A stretch of 40,371 bases of DNA from Bacteroidota bacterium. Lineage in GTDB: Bacteria > Bacteroidota > Bacteroidia > B-17B0 > Aurantibacillaceae. The stretch's first letter is position 1; each line of letters opens with the position of its first letter. A model generated the notes under the pieces. The model was not told the DNA's origin. It did not search any database and saw only the letters and a list, made by a program, of their open reading frames with translations. The stretch is taken from the NCBI GenBank assembly GCA_021155905.1, contig JAJNBG010000032.1:1-40371 (forward strand), in the 5' to 3' direction. Below are positions 39,679-40,371 of the stretch, one piece after another. The translations under genes and the position numbers were made by a program.

Positions 39679-40217
39679 ATGAAGACGATATCTATAATAA
39701 TCTTAATAATCTGTTTTGGACAAATTTATTCTCAAGACAAATTAGCAATTTAGCAATTGACAAATATGCAAGATCAATTGACTCATTATATTTTAGCAAT
39801 AAACTTATCAAAAAGGAATATCCAGGAAGAACATTTGCTGGCTCGTTAAGTGGCTATTACAAGTACGACACATTGGTTTTTATAAATACATTAACAGACG
39901 GCGAATATGGAGCCATTGAAACAAAGTATTATGTGAAGGACACTGTTATTTATAAAGTGTTACGTATGACAGCAAGTTTTAAATCACCGGAAGAATGGGG
40001 CAAATACTACAAGCGACACACGGCAAATCTTAGTTGTGACAACTGTCATAATAAAAGGCAGTGTGACAAAACAACAATATACTTGATTCCTCCTTTTTCA
40101 ATAGTAAGTATTGTAAAGGGTAAACAACTAAGTCTAAAACCTGAAGAAAAATTACTTGATTTGTTTAACACTTCTCAAGCCTTTAAATCATTACGAACAC
40201 TCCTAAGCAAGACGTAA
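39679..40217 (+). pseudogene. Cassette-borne secreted protein, broken by an 8-bp tandem duplication
   Basis: ATG 39679 opens a signal peptide (MKTISIIILIICFGQIYSQDKLAI) and stops at 39751-39753. An 8-base tandem duplication TTAGCAAT (39742-39749 and 39750-39757) causes the break. Removing one copy restores DKLAIDKYARSIDSLYFS and a 176-residue product that runs to the TAA at 40215-40217. The downstream part has TFAGSLSGYYKYDTLVFI, a CDNCHNKRQC cysteine cluster and no motif that I can name. The duplication looks recent. The protein sits between matched GTTAGGTG/CACCTAAC boundaries. Confidence 0.7.
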
Positions 40218-40235
40218 GCAATATACAGCGGCCAT

Positions 40236-40350
40236 CACCTAACAGCACCTACCAGTAATGCGGGCAGACAACAAGCATTTGCAAAAGCGGTAGACAAGTT
40301 TATTATTTTTGCTTTGCAAATGCATAGGAACAGTTATCTTTGTTAGGAGC
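40236..40350. other. attC-like recombination site
   Basis: CACCTAAC (40236-40243) contains ACCTAAC, an RYYYAAC core, and complements the cassette start GTTAGGTG at 39652-39659. An imperfect central hairpin follows (GCATTTGCAAAAGC 40275-40288 with GCTTTGCAAATGC 40311-40323, one base bulged). The site ends in TGTTAGGAGC (40341-40350), a GTTRRR core whose last base is A rather than Y. Confidence 0.6.
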
Positions 40351-40371
40351 ATTCGGTAGAAACAGCCTTGA

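Noticed and set aside
39547..39753. A 68-codon frame starting in the recombinase stop region.
   Set aside because: It runs through the attI-like palindrome into the signal peptide of the cassette gene; the ATG at 39679 is the sensible start.

Overview
The window reads as a chromosomal or island segment from a member of the Bacteroidota. Signs of this are many TAnnTTTG-type -7 promoter boxes with no purine-rich ribosome binding sites, a short secreted protein with a C-terminal T9SS-type sorting domain, a TonB-dependent receptor with an N-terminal carboxypeptidase-regulatory-like domain, and an AT-rich sequence throughout. The order or family cannot be fixed from the sequence alone.

Layout: 1-3.7 kb holds the end of a nitrilase-superfamily gene, a ClC channel gene split by a one-base frameshift, and an ArsR-type regulator followed by a response regulator that carries an orphan DHp-like segment. 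3.9-13.2 kb lies almost entirely on the minus strand. It has a Tat-exported thioredoxin-reductase-like flavoprotein, a small membrane protein, an AraC regulator, and then a soft-metal (probably copper) cluster: MFS exporter, two outer-membrane barrel proteins, two HMA-domain proteins, a metallothionein-like peptide, and an AraC regulator with a built-in HMA-like domain. Four units of this cluster share one operator-like motif at a nearly fixed 19-20 bp from a TAnnTTTG box, and a weaker fifth copy lies upstream of the other AraC gene. I infer a single regulon, controlled most plausibly by the HMA-AraC protein.

13.2-16.7 kb is a mosaic: two beta-propeller sensor-like proteins, a 137-bp direct repeat, four window-wide copies of a 45-bp repeat each followed by a terminator, a decayed small gene, and one gene bounded by inverted GTTAGCGGC/GCCGCTAAC ends. 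17-22.5 kb carries an ice-binding (DUF3494) lipoprotein, a T9SS cargo protein, a YdjM-like membrane hydrolase with a decayed fragment of a relative nearby, and a divergent cupin/TetR pair. 22.5-28.9 kb has the TonB receptor, a secreted protein of unknown function, a Crp/Fnr regulator with a matching palindrome at a class-II activation position in front of the next gene, and an App1-type lipid phosphatase.

28.9-31.8 kb is a compact arsenic operon: ArsR, DUF6428-like protein, ArsC-type phosphatase fold, SAM methyltransferase, aquaporin. There is no ArsB or Acr3, so the aquaporin is the likely arsenite exit. It is followed by three genes of 45-56 codons, a stand-alone H-NOX protein, a low-affinity iron permease-like protein, and a 1279-residue three-part fusion of a processive GT2 synthase, a GH26-like barrel lacking its acid/base glutamate, and a GH2/GH5-like barrel.

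The right end (38.0-40.4 kb) is the most unusual part. A Xer-like tyrosine recombinase without the integron-integrase insertion is followed immediately by a palindromic site and a cassette-like gene whose start (GTTAGGTG) and end (CACCTAAC) are complementary, and then by an imperfect hairpin ending in GTTAGG. This is the geometry of an integron attI/attC cassette but with a non-IntI recombinase in the same orientation as the cassette. The gene at 13.9-15.1 kb has the same geometry with different, internally matched boundary bases, which argues for a mobile cassette system in this genome.
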